Assembly: GCA_037179385.1 (NCBI GenBank)
Contig: CM074200.1
Location: 35,653,884 to 35,717,883, forward strand
Source: Holothuria scabra
Taxonomy: Eukaryota; Echinodermata; Holothuroidea; Aspidochirotida; Holothuriidae
Direction of reading: 5' to 3'
Length of the DNA: 64,000 bases
The notes beneath the pieces were generated by a model. The model worked only from the letters and a program-made list of their open reading frames with translations, was not told where the DNA came from and made no database searches. Of the stretch, positions 23,193 to 33,500 are shown piece after piece (positions within the stretch are counted from its first letter, which is position 1; each line of letters starts with the position of its first letter). Position numbers and translations under genes: made by a program.

Positions 23193-23530
23193 GCCTAGCT
23201 AGGCTGTAGCAGTATTATTATAATACTAACGTTAGGCCAATCCTAACTTTCCTATTGTTGCTAAAACGTTACACGTTAGGAACTGCTATGCAATGCCAAA
23301 CAGCTGCCACCACTCAGCCTAAAGTCAGTGTGTAATTTTAGGCATTCACACACCAAAGTTACTAGGCCTAAGTACATCAGTTAAACAAAGGCATAGGCCT
23401 ACCATCAATGTGTTAGTCTAGCCTACACAGCACTTGTCTCAGAACTAGACTAGGCTAGGCCTAAGTTAAAACACTAATAGGCCTAGGGCTACCCTATAAG
23501 TTACTAATGTCAGGCCTTGCCAACTACTAC
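23193..23530. repeat. CCTAGG/TAGGCCTA-rich tract (right part)
   Basis: Continuation of the tract interrupted by the foldback element. Many AGGCCTA and CTAGGC words, no coding signal. Confidence 0.65.
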
Positions 23531-23683
23531 TGGTAGTGGTATCCAATCAAAATGTCCTCAGACCAAAACATCACTGCCATTTTGCTACCTAAACATCCCC
23601 GTGATATTATATATGGTACACCAAAAAACGTCCCTGCAATATTCAAAGGTCCAGTTGAAATATTTTGCTAATAGGTAACAATG

Positions 23684-24262
23684 GGTGGAGATGGCTTGGT
23701 GGTTTGAGCGTACTGCCTTGCATACAGAAGGTCCCGGATCAAATCCTGGTGGAACCACTTGGAAATTTTCCAGGGTCTAACAATTAGCTTGTTCAGCATA
23801 GCTGTTCACAGTGATGCTGAGGGGGTTTAAAATTGGTGAATTACAAAATTGGGTATTTGGTTGTCCGTTTCAGGAAGTTGTCCGACTCAGGAAGTTGTCC
23901 GCTTGCTCAGTTCAGCTGTTAAGCAGTGGTGCACAGCAAGTATAACCTCCACCCCCTCCAGCCTTTGGGAAAGCGGCTAAAGACTGGGGATATGCTCACG
24001 AATCCCTCAGATGGGGATGTGAAATGGCGGTCCCGGGAGCAGGATTGGGAGCTATTAGTACACGCCTGCATGCCTGCCTCGTTACCTCTGAGCACTAGTC
24101 AAAAAGAGAAGGTGAAGTTCACCAGTGTTCATCCACACTCACTCTGGCATTGGATCTCCGAAGAGTTAAATGATTAGGGCCTGGACTTCAGGGCATCTTA
24201 TTGGGCTTTGGCCCTCCTTTGCCCTTCAACCTGTTATGTTATGTTATGTAATGTTATATAGG
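23684..24262 (+). mobile_element. tRNA-derived SINE-like element (second family)
   Basis: The head has an A-box-like TGGCTTGGTGGTTTGAGCG (23692-23710) and a B-box-like GGATCAAATCC (23736-23746) at tRNA-like spacing, ending in a CCA-like 'ggaacca'. The body continues to a TTATG tandem tail (about 24232-24260). At ~580 bp it is long for a SINE and may be a composite. No second copy here confirms the end points. Confidence 0.65.
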
Positions 24263-26157
24263 ACAGAAACGTGAGAGATGAACTAGAAAAGGAATATAAA
24301 TGGAAGGATGCATTTAGGAATATGGAAAATGGAAGGAAAATGGAAGGATGCATTTAGGAATAGCCTATTTAAGTGTGACAAGTGCTTAGATAAATTATAT
24401 TCTAATTGATCTGTGGTAAGAAACTGAGAATTGAGATAAGTATATTGTTATTGGATAATTACTGTACATTTATGATGGGGTGACCATTGAGTGCGCGGCC
24501 CATCGAGTGCACATCTGCAATTAACATAACATGTAAAAACCTTGAAATGACACGGCTCTTAGGTGCGCTCTCCACGGTACACTGATTATACAACTTATCG
24601 TTTCCAACAGCCAACAGCAGGGACGTCTTGGTCTGGGGAAGTAGATTGAGGGGTTATGCCACTGATGAGTTCTGCAAAAAATTTTCTGACTTATGCTTGT
24701 TAATTCGAAGATAGACGATGGAATCATTTCTCTTTCACAAACAAATAACATCCTGCAATGCTACTAGAAAATTTGGTGGATATACATTATTCCGCAGATG
24801 AAGAGGATCCAATCCAAAACGACCATTTTCACTATCAAACTTGTTGAACAGTTCATTGTGTATTGTTGGCATGACAACCTTACTTTGACCGCTCCTTCGT
24901 TGGACCAATTTAAGACAATGCAATGGAGTTCAATTCATCTTTGATCTATTCCGTTCACTGCTTAATCCATCAATGCCGCCAAACAAGAAATATTTTTCTT
25001 TCAAAAGTATTCTGTTATCACCCTAGGAGGAACAGTTGAAATGAGTAAATTTTCCTTTTTCTAGTGAAATTACAACCTGTGAGCTAGGCAGTATAGCCTA
25101 CTTCAAATTTCCCTTTTGATGCATTTGTTCACACAAAAGCCATGGTAAACTGTGCTTTGGAATCAGAAGTGCGAAGCAGCTTGTGACATTTTGAACATTC
25201 ATTTATACCCAGATAGGCTTAAGCAAATAACAGTCAGATAACGTTTTCAAAAGAGCTTGCAATTTTGCGGTCTTTTCTCTAAATTTAAGTACTCTTACAG
25301 TCATGGTTATTCAGGTTATGACAGATTTTATCCATGGAAAACATAAAACTGTAGGCTTTTCTCTTTTATGAAACACAAGGAATCACTTTTTAAATTAAAT
25401 TTACTAACTTTTTAGTAAATTTTCCAACTTTATGTCATGGTATAAATGCAAATTACTGATATTTTTCTGATTATTCCAGGTTCAAAAAGCAATTAATTAC
25501 AGGAATCATTTGTTTGTAAATCAAGAACTTCAATACTTTCCAAATGCATGTACACTTTCAAGTTCATCTAGCCTACTGTGCTCCCTTTAATTTAAATGTC
25601 ACTTACTTAATTATAATTACAAACATGGTGGGCACCATATTGGAATATAAGCTTATATTGGAATGTAAGCTTCATCGTTGGTTGTTGATTAACATGAGTA
25701 GTCAGTAGTTGTGAATAACATGACTTCCTCGTGGATACTAATTTTTCCTAGAATGTTGGAATACTGTACTTGTAAATAAAATCTTAAAAAAAATTGGCAC
25801 AGACAGGCCAGCTTCCCCTGTGGCTGTCATTAAATCTGAGAGGGAAAATAAAGCTTCTGAGAAACCTTCATTATTTGTTCAGCCCACATCACAAATTCCA
25901 TCCAAAGGAACATTCATAAATTCTAATGGGTGTTCTGACTTTAGCATTTGAAAGTAATTACCATGTGATTTTTCATTGAAATTATAGATTCTGCCAAAAT
26001 TTCTCTTTCACCATCTGTTTCAAGCAATGAACATGTCTGTGAGTCAATATTCATAAGCTATTATCACCCACATTTATTCTGCATATCATTTCAGGAAGCA
26101 TATTGTTTAGGTTCACAATTTGGGATATAAAAATGAGGAAAATTTGATAATCGCGAT
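24263..26157. other. Non-coding, no gene recognised
   Basis: Contains a short direct repeat ('aaatggaaggatgcatttaggaata' twice, about 24297-24362). Otherwise nothing supported. Ends with GCGAT (26153-26157), the left TSD of the following LTR element. Confidence 0.5.
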
Positions 26158-27762
26158 TGTAACAGTCCTTTTGTTTAACAGTGGGGGAATGACGTAATAA
26201 TGATAAGCATGTGCATCAATCATTTTAAATGTGCATCGGGTCTGGGGTGATGCATGTTTTTAAAGGGAAGCAATTGTACAGCCTTCTAGACAGCACAGAA
26301 ATTCAATTATTCCAAGCAATGTGGCATCATTAAAGACCAAATTTATCCCAAGTCAAACGTAGTATGAGTTTTTCCGAGGCAAGTCTGGAAGGCAGTTGGG
26401 CAAAGCAGTGGAAAGCACCATATTTCCCCAAAATTACCCATAGTGCAACAGAACAGTGACGTAAAACCTGCACCTAATGTATACTTTTGTTTGCTATTGC
26501 TGAATATCGTACATACTATACTGCACAAACGATGGTAACACTACTGAAGACTAGCACAACTGCCCATCGTTTCATTCATTTTACAAATGTTTCAACGGTT
26601 GAGTTTGAGATAAAGGTTCAGAAATCAAAAGATTAACTCCTTAAAAGCATATGGCTGCCTCTTCCGGGCCAAGTGCATATGATTTTGAGCCAGTTCGACC
26701 AAGGAAAACTTGAGCACCTGCGAGCGATGTAACCAGCACCCACAGCGAACCAGCCGTACAGTCTATACAAGCTAACGTGTACTAGGCTAAGGCTTAGTAT
26801 AGCAATACGTAGCCTATGCCGTATAACAATAACACCGATCGATGTGTATGGTGTCTTAGCCGATTTCTCTTCGCGATTGCCTTCTTTTAACGTTTAAGTG
26901 TCCACAAATATCCTATATTACTTACGAGAATTACAAAAGGTTCAACTAAATGGAATCTTTGCGAAAATGAGTGAAAACGAACCTAACTGTTGCACTGAAA
27001 AGCATGCTAAAATACGGTCTCGCTAGTCCCAGCTTGTTGTTGTTACCGCTTGTAGTTTCAGGGTCTACCGGAAGTAACTTATCTTGGTTTGTACAAAAGC
27101 AGTCAGAAATAACGAGTAGTTTATATTTTAGGGATGAAACAAAAAGAAGTACAAAAAATTATTGGGTTATCAAAAATTTTTATCAGTAAAATAAAAGCAA
27201 CTACAAAGTTTTTTAAGCTTCGTAAAGGGTAATTATAAATTCAGCTGTAAGTGTACGTAAGTTGGTAACCACTTTTGTGAAATCTGATCAGGTGCAGGTT
27301 TTACGTCATCAATCAGCTGATCCATGGTCATGTTTCTTTGAGTATGGCAACTCTCATGTCTTGAAGAGCGGGAGATTTGAAACTTTTTTTTCGGTATAAG
27401 TTTTTTGTGGAAAAAAAACACAGTAGTGTTAATATCTAATGTGTATATATATGTACTACACATATGTGGGGAGTCAAATGGCCACTATTGCTCCCCTTTA
27501 ATTCAAATATTTGGAAGGGGTATAAAAAGGGGTGAATTTCAAATGTAATTCAGTTTGATTCGTAGAATTGCTGCTTGTTGGTTGCACAGTGTTTTAACTG
27601 CGGCGGAAACTTACATTGATTTGAAATAAAAGAGAGGAACGATTTACAGCGACATCGCCTGTAGTCCTGTCTCAGCTTTTTGTTGTGTATCTTTTTTCTC
27701 CATCATAAAACGAACGTCGGGGCAGAGGAAAACTGTGTGATAGCCCTGATCGGTTTTTTACA
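26158..27762 (+). repeat. 5' LTR split by a DNA transposon
   Basis: LTR sequence is at 26158-26263 and 27498-27762. It has a TATA box TATAAAAA (27521-27528) and a polyadenylation signal AATAAA (27625-27630). The 3' LTR (30274-30655) shows the uninterrupted form. The LTRs differ considerably in their first ~100 bp, so the element is old. Confidence 0.92.
26264..27497. mobile_element. 1.23-kb TTAA-flanked DNA transposon inside the LTR
   Basis: TTAA at 26260-26263 and 27498-27501; the undisturbed 3' LTR has one TTAA at this point. The ends read inward AGGGAAGCAATTGT and AGGGGAGCAATAGT. A subterminal inverted pair 'gacgtaaaacctgcacct' lies near 26458 and 27290. TTAA targeting is a piggyBac hallmark, but piggyBac ends normally start CC, so the superfamily is open. 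No transposase ORF: the frame at 26971-27189 has no recognisable domain. Confidence 0.85.
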
Positions 27763-27772
27763 TGGTGGCAGC
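27763..27772 (+). other. Primer-binding site (tRNA-Leu)
   Basis: TGGTGGCAGC starts directly after the LTR and complements GCUGCCACCA, the 3' end of animal tRNA-Leu (AAG/UAG type). Identical to the site of the Gmr1-like element at 49397-49406. Confidence 0.85.
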
Positions 27773-28092
27773 AGAAAAGAAGATCGAAGTTGTACACTCT
27801 AAAATCCTAAAACAGCAGTGAAAAGTTCACCAAAGTCAAACTTATACACTCAATGCATGTACTGTATCCAACTTTCACTCTGTGGGATATTTTTACTGTT
27901 TAATTCACTCACATACGTAGTTGGCTTCTCTGCAAGTTTTCATGAACTCTCAGTTGAATCAGTCTCTGATACATGCACTGATGGTACCTTGGTGCGCAGT
28001 TTTCCAACTGAACGGATCGAATGTACAACGACATGAAAGAAAACATACAGCGTACTACTAGTACAGGCATAGTCTCTAGTAACTTACTTCAT

Positions 28093-28520
28093 GAACGTTA
28101 AAGTGGCTAGGGGTGTATTCAACTTGGGTGAAGGGGCCTGCCGAGAAAATTTTGTATGTGAAGAACACAAATATTTGTTGTGGATCAGACGCAGTGGTCG
28201 GTGCCTGATAGGAGTTCAAGGTTGTTGAAGTGGCCATATTCGGCTTGTGTGCAAACTGAGGAACCTATCGAGAGAACATTGTATGTGAAGTACACGAAGA
28301 ATTGTTGTGAACTAACTGTAACCAGATGCTGTGGTCGGTAGAAGTTCAAGGTTGCTGAAGCAGCCATATTCAGCTTGGGTGAAAGGGCCTGCCGGGGAGA
28401 TTTTGTGCCTGAAGTACACAAAGATTTGCAGTGAACCAGATGCTGTGGTCAGTAGTAATTCAAGATCGGTGAAGCGACCATATCCGGCTTGGGTTAAGGG
28501 GCCTGATAAGAAAATTTAAG
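28093..28520 (+). repeat. Tandem repeat in the retroelement leader (~112-132 bp, 4 copies)
   Basis: Units containing 'gttcaaggttg.tgaag..gccatattc.gcttgggt' followed by 'gggcctgcc..gaga..ttt' and 'gaagtacac(a/g)aa' start near 28093, 28213, 28345 and 28457. They lie between the primer-binding site and gag, where packaging signals normally sit. No ORF is conserved across units. Confidence 0.8.
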
Positions 28521-28803
28521 TGAAGTTCCTGCAGAGGACGGGAAGATTTGGTGAGACCGAGGCTGTTGAACGTCAAGGACAGTTGTGCATTATAGGCAGA
28601 GGCCATAACGTTAATGGTGTAACTTGAAGTAGCCTAATGTTAGGCTTAGGTTAGGCTAGGTCAACATCGTAATTGTGTTATCAAGTTAGCTTCATATTGT
28701 GAGATACAGATAGGCTACTCTAGGTAATGGAAGCTAACGGGGGTAACGTTACTGTGCAGTTACAGTAGGTGAATCTTCTGCCTGGGGGGATAACTCAGGA
28801 GAT

Positions 28804-29583
28804 ATGAAGGAATACTTAGGACAATTAGGGGCAGAGTCAGGTCTCTCCCCAGATCAAAGGTTTGAGCTTGAATTAAGAAGACTTAAAATTCAGAGAGAAA
28901 TTAAAGAAAAAGAAATGTATAATGATACATTTACAGAAGTTAGAGATGGAGGCTTGGTTAGATACAATATGATGGGGAGAAGTATGCACAGTGCTAGCTC
29001 CGAAAGTCTAGCTCCAAAGAAAATAAAGGCTACTCTCCCCAACAGTCTTCAGATGATGATATTGATGTGTTTTCACAGACTTTGGAGAATATTTTGAGAG
29101 TTCATGGTATTCCAAGAAGTGAGTGGGGTATTTATCTTGTTCCACAAATTGTAGGCAAAGCTCAGGAAGCCTAAAGTAGACTCCCTGTGGAGGATTTGAA
29201 TAATTATGATGCCATTAAAAGGGCGATTCTTGACAAGTATCAACTAAATGATGAAGCATACAGATTAAGATTTCTAAGATACGTTAGGCAGGAGGTACAG
29301 TCATTTAAAGAGTGGGTGAACCAATTAAGTAATTTGTTTGATAAGTGCCGGATGAAAACAGCTGAGATTTGAACTGTTCGGGAGTTAAGGATCTTTGGTG
29401 ATTGAGCAGGCATTTAATCAACTGTCATCAGATATGGTGATATGGCTTAAAGAAAGGAAGCCATCTTCAGCCCAGCAACTTGAAGTTTGGATTGATGAAT
29501 TCGTTCTTTCTAGGGGAGGTTGGAAAGCATGGAAGCAAAGTTCAGAAAAGGGGGTCGTAATGACTATAATGAACCAGTTATGA
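28804..29583 (+). pseudogene. gag: Degenerate gag of the gag-only element
   Basis: The first frame (28804 to about 29030) has a charged coiled-coil-like stretch (RFELELRRLKIQREIKEKE). Coding similarity then shifts frame: a segment with EDDIDVF-like residues and GIPRSEW (about 29050-29170), and the frame 29187-29372 with AIKRAILDKYQLNDEAYRLRF. These match in order the Gag at 47194-47835 (DDIDIYFKTFENL, WPETEW, LKKVVLAKYEISAESYR). Lesions are a frameshift near 29040, TAA/TGA stops (for example about 29172 and 29370), and a last frame (29395-29583) matching 'ALSKLPSEMAIYLKDRNP'. No zinc knuckle found. The capsid role is known for the family; this copy is dead. Confidence 0.85.
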
Positions 29584-29617
29584 ATTTTTGATTTAGGTTG
29601 TTATCACTTAAAACATG

Positions 29618-29660
29618 TTTCTCTCAAAGGCACTGCTTTGTTTTCAAGGTGGAGGGTGTG
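29618..29660 (+). repeat. Decayed duplicate of the polypurine/LTR junction
   Basis: 'ggcactgctttgttttcaaggtggaggg' followed by 'tggcagagtt' mirrors 'agacactgctttgtttttaagttgggaga' followed by the true LTR start TGTAACAGAGTT at 30274. It marks an internal rearrangement about 610 bp before the real 3' LTR. Confidence 0.65.
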
Positions 29661-30273
29661 GCAGAGTTGCAGGTTTTATTTCTGCTTTGATCAATTGGAT
29701 TATTAAAATGGTTACTTTTATTTATTAGTATTTGTAGTAACATTTAATATGAAGAGACATGGTATGCATGGCTCGATTTTCATGGTTGTCCGATTGTGCG
29801 GGAAAACTAAAATTTCATTCAGACAACCAAAAGTTAAAGAAAGTTTGGTTGTCAGATGGACAACCATTTTTCTCTTAGATTGAAAATGTATAAAGCTGAC
29901 TGATAAACTCTTTCATCTTTTTTCATCATACCATGTTTCAGACTTGAAAGTGTTTCTGTCTCTTACACATTCCAGCTTTTTATACTTCAAGACCAATAAT
30001 ACATGAACACAATTACTGTTTTGTTATTGTGTGCAAAATGTTTCTGACAACCAAATTTCTTTGTGGGCTACCAAAACTAGTGAAATAGTTGCCCGAAAGG
30101 ACAACTAGAAATTTTTCTGAAAATGGAGGCCTGGTATAAATAGTGGAGGTATGGTATTTTAATCTGTTTTTGATCAATTATGCTGCATTTTGGGGTCTTT
30201 ACCCTTGTTAATTATTATACAGTAGTTAGTACAGTTTGGTGCAAAGACACTGCTTTGTTTTTAAGTTGGGAGA

Positions 30274-30655
30274 TGTAACAGAGTTCATAGGAACTCGTTT
30301 TGTTTAACAATGGGGGAATTTCGTACAGTAACAATGATGAGCATGTGCGTCAATCATTTTAAATGTGCGTCAGACCCAGGTGATGCGTGTTTTTAATTCA
30401 AATATTTGGAAGGGGTATAAAAAGGGGTGAATTTGAAATGTAATTCAGTTTGATTCATAGAATTGGTGCTTGTTGGTTGCACAGTGTTTCAACTCCGGTG
30501 GACACTTACATTGATTCGAAATAAAAGAGAGGAACAATTTACAGGACATTGCCTGTAGTCCTGTCTCAATTTTTTGGTGTGTGTCTTTTTTCTCCGTCAT
30601 AAAAGGAACGTCGGGGCAGAGGAAAACTGTGTGATAGCCCTGATCGGTTGTTACA
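30274..30655 (+). repeat. 3' LTR (382 bp)
   Basis: Perfect 7-bp end inversion TGTAACA/TGTTACA. TATA box at 30416-30423 and AATAAA at 30520-30525, at the same relative places as in the 5' LTR. Preceded by a purine-rich 'aagttgggaga'. Confidence 0.93.
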
Positions 30656-30867
30656 GAGATGCATCATTCGATCGTGAATAGCAGACTTGCGATGCAAAAT
30701 TTCAGCAGGTCTTGTGTTATTTTGAAATGTTCAAGGAAAATAAAAACAAAAATTGGAAGTCATGAAAATTAATCATTCAGAACAAAAAATGGGCCCCTCT
30801 ACTTGCTCCGCAAACTGTTTGTTTATAAAAAAAACCACTGAAATTTCTGCTTCCAAGAGCTCTAACA

Positions 30868-32220
30868 GATGAACTCACTCTGCAGGAGATGCATTTTGTA
30901 CTAGTACTAAATTAAAAGGCTTAGGGCTGTAATATTGTACAGGGAAATAATAACCCATTGCATTGATGGCAAAAGCCATAGAAAGCACATGGTTTTGCCC
31001 TTGATTATACTGGTAATGACAAGAGATTTTTGCCATCATCCAATCTTTACATTAATCTCAGTCTAACATGCCCTACTGTACATTTTCAAATCACTGTGTT
31101 TTAAACTCCTTAAAAGGGAGAATATTTTTTAAGGCCGTAAACATGGTTTGAAATTATAGATCACTGCATAAATATTTCATGCTTTAGTTCATGTTGCATA
31201 ACTCATGATTCCATGCTGTACGGTTCTACTGCATGCAGAAAAACTTACGCCAAGCCACACCCCTCTCCATCCAAATGACCAACTGCAGATCAATGCAAGT
31301 TTGCCCTCAAGACTAGGCTAGGGTCGGAAATCTTTATGTAAAACCTTGTTAGGATATTACAGGAGCCAAAGCAAGCAACTCTGAAGGAAAACATATTGTG
31401 CAAGAAAATTGCTGAAGTAAAGTTTTAAAAAATATTAGGCAGGGCTTAGTTTGAATATTTTACACATGCCATGAAACTTTTTAATGAAGTGAATGTCATC
31501 CAGATAATTTTGTATGCCTATTAGCTTTTAGGTTATGGGCTGGCTACCTTGAGAATGAATTTATACATTACAGTAGAATGTACAGTTCTAGTGCTGAATC
31601 TTGAAGTCAAATTATAAGGGATACTGAGGAGGCTGTACAGTAGGTTCACGTTTTCAACAACTTATGAAATGATTTAAGAAGCCTCAAAACTTGCTCAGAT
31701 TATCGTAAGTTTTAAAAGCTACTTAATTCTGATGACCATTTTCTTCATAGCTGTATTACAGGTTTAAGGGGGTGAAATGTTTTGGAAAATTTTTGGGTGA
31801 ATCTCTGTCCCAAAGGCACAGGATGAGCTTGATTCTGCACATCGGCAATTACTCTGCTTGGTTGTGCAGATGGAACTTGGATTCAAATATTGGTAGGACT
31901 TACATCATTACAAGTACTGTGAGTGCTGGCCTAATTTTAGGTAAGGGAAATCAGCAAAAATGGAGAACCTGACAATCTGGACAGAGATAATGAGGAGGAT
32001 TAAGGATGGTTGCATCTGATGAATGTCAATAAATTATGGCACTGTTCTCAAATTGGTTGCTTTCATATGTCATACTACTGCTCCTGTTTTAAAATGGTAC
32101 TTGGATGGACAACAAATGTAATAAAGAGGAAGCATTTTGTGTTAGGCTTTCAAAGATTGGGTACAACTACAAACCAATTCAGTAAGGGAATTACATTGCT
32201 ATTTATTAAGGCACCATGTC
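30868..32220 (+). repeat. 1.35-kb dispersed repeat, inverted partner at 60185-61578
   Basis: Matches the reverse complement of 60185-61578 along its length. Landmarks are 'gcaggagatgcattttgtac', 'gccctcaagactaggctag', 'taaaaccttgttaggat', 'gaagtaaagttttaaaaaatattaggcagggc', 'gaatgtcatc.agataattttgtatgccta', 'gatgagcttgattctgcacat' and 'ggaattacattgctatt'. Divergence is roughly 20%. I see no conserved long frame, so it is not called coding; it could be a transposon without recognisable ends or an untranslated retrocopy. Confidence 0.8.
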
Positions 32221-33354
32221 AAATTTTCGGCCGCCGTGGCAGCTACACAGCGGCCGCCGTTACTAAGGTAAAAAACGTGACAATAGGGGGCTTAATCTCC
32301 CTCTTGCCCTGCTAGAAAATTAATGAGCACTCACCACTTGAACAGCTATTGTGAGTGCTCGTCAGACCAATGCAAGAAAGCAGCAAGACCGAATTGACAA
32401 AATCAATCATTGCTGGGTGTTCAGTGCAAGTATGATATCGTGAGTAATGAACTGCAGTGAGAGTTGATTAAACTTTTGTAACGGGTCATACCAGCTTCAC
32501 TTGTTGCATAAAGTCTTTGCAGCAACGTTAACAACTCCCAAACCAACCGAACATGAACGTTTGGGTCACATTCCAGCGTGAACGGTAGCCGATCCCACCC
32601 ATATAATTGACTTTCATGTTATGCTTGCTCGAAGGAAACAAAAAAAATGGAACACGTAGGATTTCTTCTACCATGTTCTGCGTTATTCTCACATCAATTT
32701 ATTCACCTGTATAATCTGTATATCATTGAAATCATGAAATATGGTCGGTTATGAGAACCAAAAACGTGAAAATATACATTCTGAGCAATTATAACGAGTG
32801 CAACTGGATAGCGATCTGGTACAGTAACAAGGCTGTTACATTACATATCTGCTCACATATAGCCCGCTTAGCGGACGTATTTTGCACAGGAACCACAACT
32901 GCACCTATATTTTGTACTATGTTATAACAAAGGAGACATTTCATACAAATTAAACACCTGCTAAGAAGACAAGGTGAACCACAACAGTTTTTTTTTCAAT
33001 AGAGTCTCGCAAAGAAGCTGTCCGTATAAGCTATATCTCTGTAGAAAAAATAAATAAATTGATGATATTCTACAGTGACATCCCTTGACATTCACAAAAA
33101 AGAAAATACAGACGGGTGTCTTAAGCCCTAAACTGAGAAATCAAAGCTGAAATGTATGGCTCGATGGAGCAAGTGAGCTTGTACTTTCTGCATACGTTTG
33201 TGCCAGACAGCAAAACATTCCTTCCTCAAAGCAAGATCAAGCACTGAAAGGGGTCGAAAAAAATACACGTGAAAAATCCACGTTGCCAATAACATCAAAA
33301 AAAATATTAACAATGAATGTGTGAAAGATCCTCATACAGTGAACTGCAATGAAT
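32221..33354. other. Non-coding, no gene recognised
   Basis: Only a short hairpin was noticed (gagcactcac / gtgagtgctc, about 32324-32361). A related GTGAGTGCTC occurs near 41708. No gene. Confidence 0.5.
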
Positions 33355-33500
33355 TTGTGAGCTTTAGGTGTAAAGTTTTTCTCAACGATGTAATTTTCTT
33401 CAGCAGGTCTTTGCACTATTGCCGTTGCCTAATGTATAGCACTTGCATACATTGTGAACCTATCCTACACCTGTTTTTTTGCAATATCCTTACTGGGAAT
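33355..33500 (+). repeat. Repeat with inverted partner at 35480-35625
   Basis: 'gagctttaggtgtaaagtttttctc' and following sequence match the reverse complement of about 35480-35625 ('gagatttaggtgtcaagtttttctc'). The conceptual peptides also align weakly (VSFRCKVFL / VRFRCQVFL). Strong divergence; nature unknown. Confidence 0.5.

Larger units (their letters stand above)
26158..30655 (+). mobile_element. gag-only LTR retrotransposon (Ty3/gypsy, no pol)
   Basis: Both LTRs begin TGTAACA and end TTACA. The flanks GCGAT (26153-26157) and GAGAT (30656-30660) make a 5-bp TSD with one mismatch. Order: 5' LTR (interrupted), primer-binding site, leader with tandem repeats, gag remnant, ~0.7 kb AT-rich, 3' LTR. 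The internal region is only 2.5 kb, with no protease, RT, RNase H or integrase. Its Gag is homologous to that of the pol-bearing element at 42.9-49.8 kb, so it is probably a related lineage that lost pol and could have been mobilised in trans. Confidence 0.9.
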
